Below are positions 61,493 to 64,000 of a DNA stretch of 64,000 nucleotides, piece by piece. The DNA comes from Antedon bifida (lineage: Eukaryota > Echinodermata > Crinoidea > Comatulida > Antedonidae): assembly GCA_963402885.1 (NCBI GenBank), contig OY727095.1:28401001-28465000 (forward strand), given 5' to 3'. Position 1 is the first letter of the stretch. Each line of letters opens with the position of its first letter. The notes beneath the pieces were generated by a model that did no database searches, was not told the DNA's origin, and worked only from the letters and a program-made list of their open reading frames with translations. Position numbers and translations under genes: made by a program.

Positions 61493-63742
61493 TGATGTTG
61501 GTCAAATTCACAGATCAATTTATGAAATATTAGCTTAAATGATCATGTAAGGAAGACGGCCCTTTAATTAACTCTCCTCCACAGATGACACATCTCCTGG
61601 TCTCCGCTCACGCGCACGACGACGAAAGCTCACGAAAGGCGGATGTCGCTCTTTCTCCCTTCTCTACACGTGCATATGATAAACACGTTGATCCAATAGA
61701 ATCACTAGAATAAATAAGATTTTGTCCTTTGACCCATAAAAATAAATAAAATGTGAATATGCATTAGGCAATGGTGCGTGTCGGTATTTAAATGAATACA
61801 GTACTAGTTTTGTTTTTTTAGCATAAATATACATACATAGGCCTACAGTTCTGTAGTGTAAATAAAGATACATGGTTTTAAATTGAATAAATGGAGGTAA
61901 CTTTGAAATAATATAACTTTATTCCAAGTAATTTGTTTATAATTATAATAATTTATCATCATTTATGACACTTTAGTACACTGTACTATAATATCTAATA
62001 ATATTCTGATATTAAGGTTACCATTATATTTAAAAATTCGAAATTTAATCAAAATGTGACATTTCAATCACAATTCATTATACCCGGGACATCTCGTAGT
62101 CTAATCGGTAACAGAATTTGTAAAATTCATTTATATATCCAGGTATAATTTATTTAAAAAACAACATTGATAACATAACACAAAAAGAAGAAACCGTTGA
62201 TTCACCGTCAACCAATTACAATGTTAAAATATTCGCAACAGTCACAACAGGTGATCATTTCAATCATGTAGTTAGTTAGTCTAGTGATGTAACATCACCA
62301 TACTGTTCTAGGCATAACCACGTAAGTTCTTTGCAATAACCCGAGTTACACGGATTTGAGGGTACATCTAATTCTTACTAATCAGTAGAGCCAACCTGAC
62401 AATACCATTAATAAGTTGTTCCTTGACGTAATTCAAAGTTGAGTCACCGGCTTCAGATCTCAATTGCAATGGTTGAGATATCTTGTATCTTTAGGGCAGA
62501 CATAGGTCCTACTATTATAAAAAGTAATAATTTTGTATTACATCAATCAGGCCCCTATTTAACCAACCAAAAGCGAGCCGGTTCTATGCAATTTGCGGTT
62601 TTCCAATAATTGTTATCATCCAGATTGCATCCATCATCTATAACAAATATGAGCGCTAAGTTCGTTCCTTGGGGAAAGAACACCACATCTTAAAATGCCA
62701 ACATTAGAGGATATTGTGTATGTACTTGAATGAACTCTCCAACACTTATCATTTGTCTGACCAAGATGTTTTGGTCGATCAAACCACATGTTTGTTTAAG
62801 TCAATCATTACATCATCACCTAAGCAAAGGTGATGAATTTAGTTGAGAAGAAGACGAACATGTTGTTTCATAACCCGAATAATATAATTTATATTTGTTA
62901 TATTATTTTATTGCTTTTGTGTTACATTTAACCGCACATTTAGACAAACAAATACAATGAAAAAACAAACATAAAACACATTTTGTTTAATACTACTGTA
63001 TACTACTACATTTTTATTAAGCTAAAAATCTGGCCTATCTACAAAGAATAAGAATAGTGCGTATAGTTTATTTACATTAATACATAAATTGATTACTCAT
63101 TAGGTTTAGTTCTACAATTGTAAAGTAAACGCTTATCATTGTAATAAATACAATTTGTTTTGAAAGATTAAGGCTGCTAGACACTGGACGATATTCGTTC
63201 AACGATAAATAGATAAAAGGGTCTACATTAATTGTTAGGCCTATTACATAAAACAAAAACAGAAATTAGAAAAGTTTTCGTTCTATAATAGAACAAACAT
63301 TATACAAACTACAGTAGGCCTATAAGATAACCATTTATGTTGCATTTGATAAAAATGATATTTTTAAAAACAAATGCTGTCATGGTGAATACAAACAATA
63401 ACATCGTTGTATCGACGACATTATTGCTCTTACAATCATGACGTCATTAGATTTAATATTTTCATCAAAGACAGCATAAATGGTTGATCATATATAAAGA
63501 GGCACAGAACATATATTCTAAAAAGCCAGGTGATATACTGAAATTTAATTAATTAATTAATTTGAAGATAAAGATGAGGAAATCTGGCATAATGAGAAAA
63601 AGTCGCCTCATATATAGAAAAAATAATAATATTAACTTTTCTAATTTATTTATGATCGTTAACGTCCTAGTAATAGTTTGAACATTTACACCGTTAAAAA
63701 AGACTTATTTTAAATGTGTGGAACGAAAGTGTGTTGACTTTT
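61493..63742. other. Intergenic, no gene seen
   Basis: Upstream of ZMYND19. The stretch 61560-61640, rich in CTCACGCGCACGACGACG, may belong to its promoter. The remainder is AT-rich with no recognised element. The right part may be the 3' UTR of the gene at the window edge. Confidence 0.5.
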
Positions 63743-63922
63743 TTAAATAACCCCAGCAGGTTCAAAACTGACATTATCAACGCCATTCATACTGTACGAT
63801 GCTTTATATTCGATCGGGCCTAGCCATGTCCCGAGACTCATATGCACTGATTTTGCCTCTTCTCTGTTTTCTGGATCTGATGGTCCAAATTCTGGGATTG
63901 GATTGCTTATCAGAGTTAGGCG
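63743..63922 (-). CDS. Probable last coding exon of an unrecognised gene, partial
   Basis: A pyrimidine-rich ATTTTTCCATTTAG acceptor ends at 63923. It is followed by an open frame of 59 codons to TAA: it starts RLTLISNPIPEFGPSDPEN, continues SVHMSLGTWLGPIEYKASYS and ends DNVSFEPAGVI. Composition is protein-like and there is no internal Met needed, as expected for a 3' exon. I do not recognise the family. A second frame is also open over part of it. The rest of the gene would lie beyond the right edge. Confidence 0.45.
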   Translation of the reverse strand, partial: RLTLISNPIPEFGPSDPENREEAKSVHMSLGTWLGPIEYKASYSMNGVDNVSFEPAGVI

Positions 63923-64000
63923 CTAAATGGAAAAATAAATTATAACGTAAAGTACGTATAATCATAACTATATACATGTAGAATTATTTTTTATTTATTT

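Overview
This is AT-rich, intron-rich animal nuclear DNA. Four multi-exon genes can be assembled on the minus strand. They sit in a background of decayed retrotransposons, short inverted-repeat elements and minisatellites. Two genes are clear metazoan orthologues (PSMD5 and ZMYND19). The many TAGGCCTA-type palindromes, the Gypsy, BEL/Pao, CR1-like and Tx1/L1-like elements, and the divergence of the orthologues suggest a marine invertebrate deuterostome, with an echinoderm as best guess. That taxonomic call is inference and has low to moderate confidence. There are no bacterial-style operons, CRISPR arrays or rRNA genes.

Layout. 1-5.6 kb: three decayed LINEs, a tandem repeat and a duplicated non-coding block. 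5.84-6.02 kb: one orphan exon, on the plus strand, of the methyltransferase family found further on. 8.3-17.1 kb: a pile of LTR-retrotransposon pieces in one orientation (Gypsy, Gypsy, BEL/Pao, BEL/Pao, Gypsy), two of them hit by a tiny palindromic insertion. 18.3-24.0 kb: PSMD5 in seven coding exons. 26.6-30.8 kb and 33.2-44.9 kb: two head-to-tail paralogues, six coding exons each, encoding membrane-anchored FkbM-type methyltransferases with a C-terminal half that resembles a degenerate NodB/polysaccharide-deacetylase domain. 46.2-50.7 kb: a short inverted-repeat element split by a 3.9-kb LINE. 50.7-57.4 kb: mostly non-coding, with a striking inverted minisatellite, two related coding-like fragments and one unassigned long ORF. 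57.4-61.5 kb: ZMYND19 in six coding exons. 63.7-63.9 kb: a probable last exon of a gene that continues past the right edge.

The exon models were built by hand from frame continuity, GT/AG boundaries and family similarity. In the four full genes every junction keeps the reading frame: 503 aa for PSMD5, 513 and 508 aa for the two methyltransferase paralogues, 225 aa for ZMYND19. PSMD5 and ZMYND19 are housekeeping or adaptor genes with no evident functional link to the methyltransferase pair. The pair itself looks like a local duplication cluster, with a stray third exon 2 and a broken partial copy of exon 3. UTRs and promoters were not determined.
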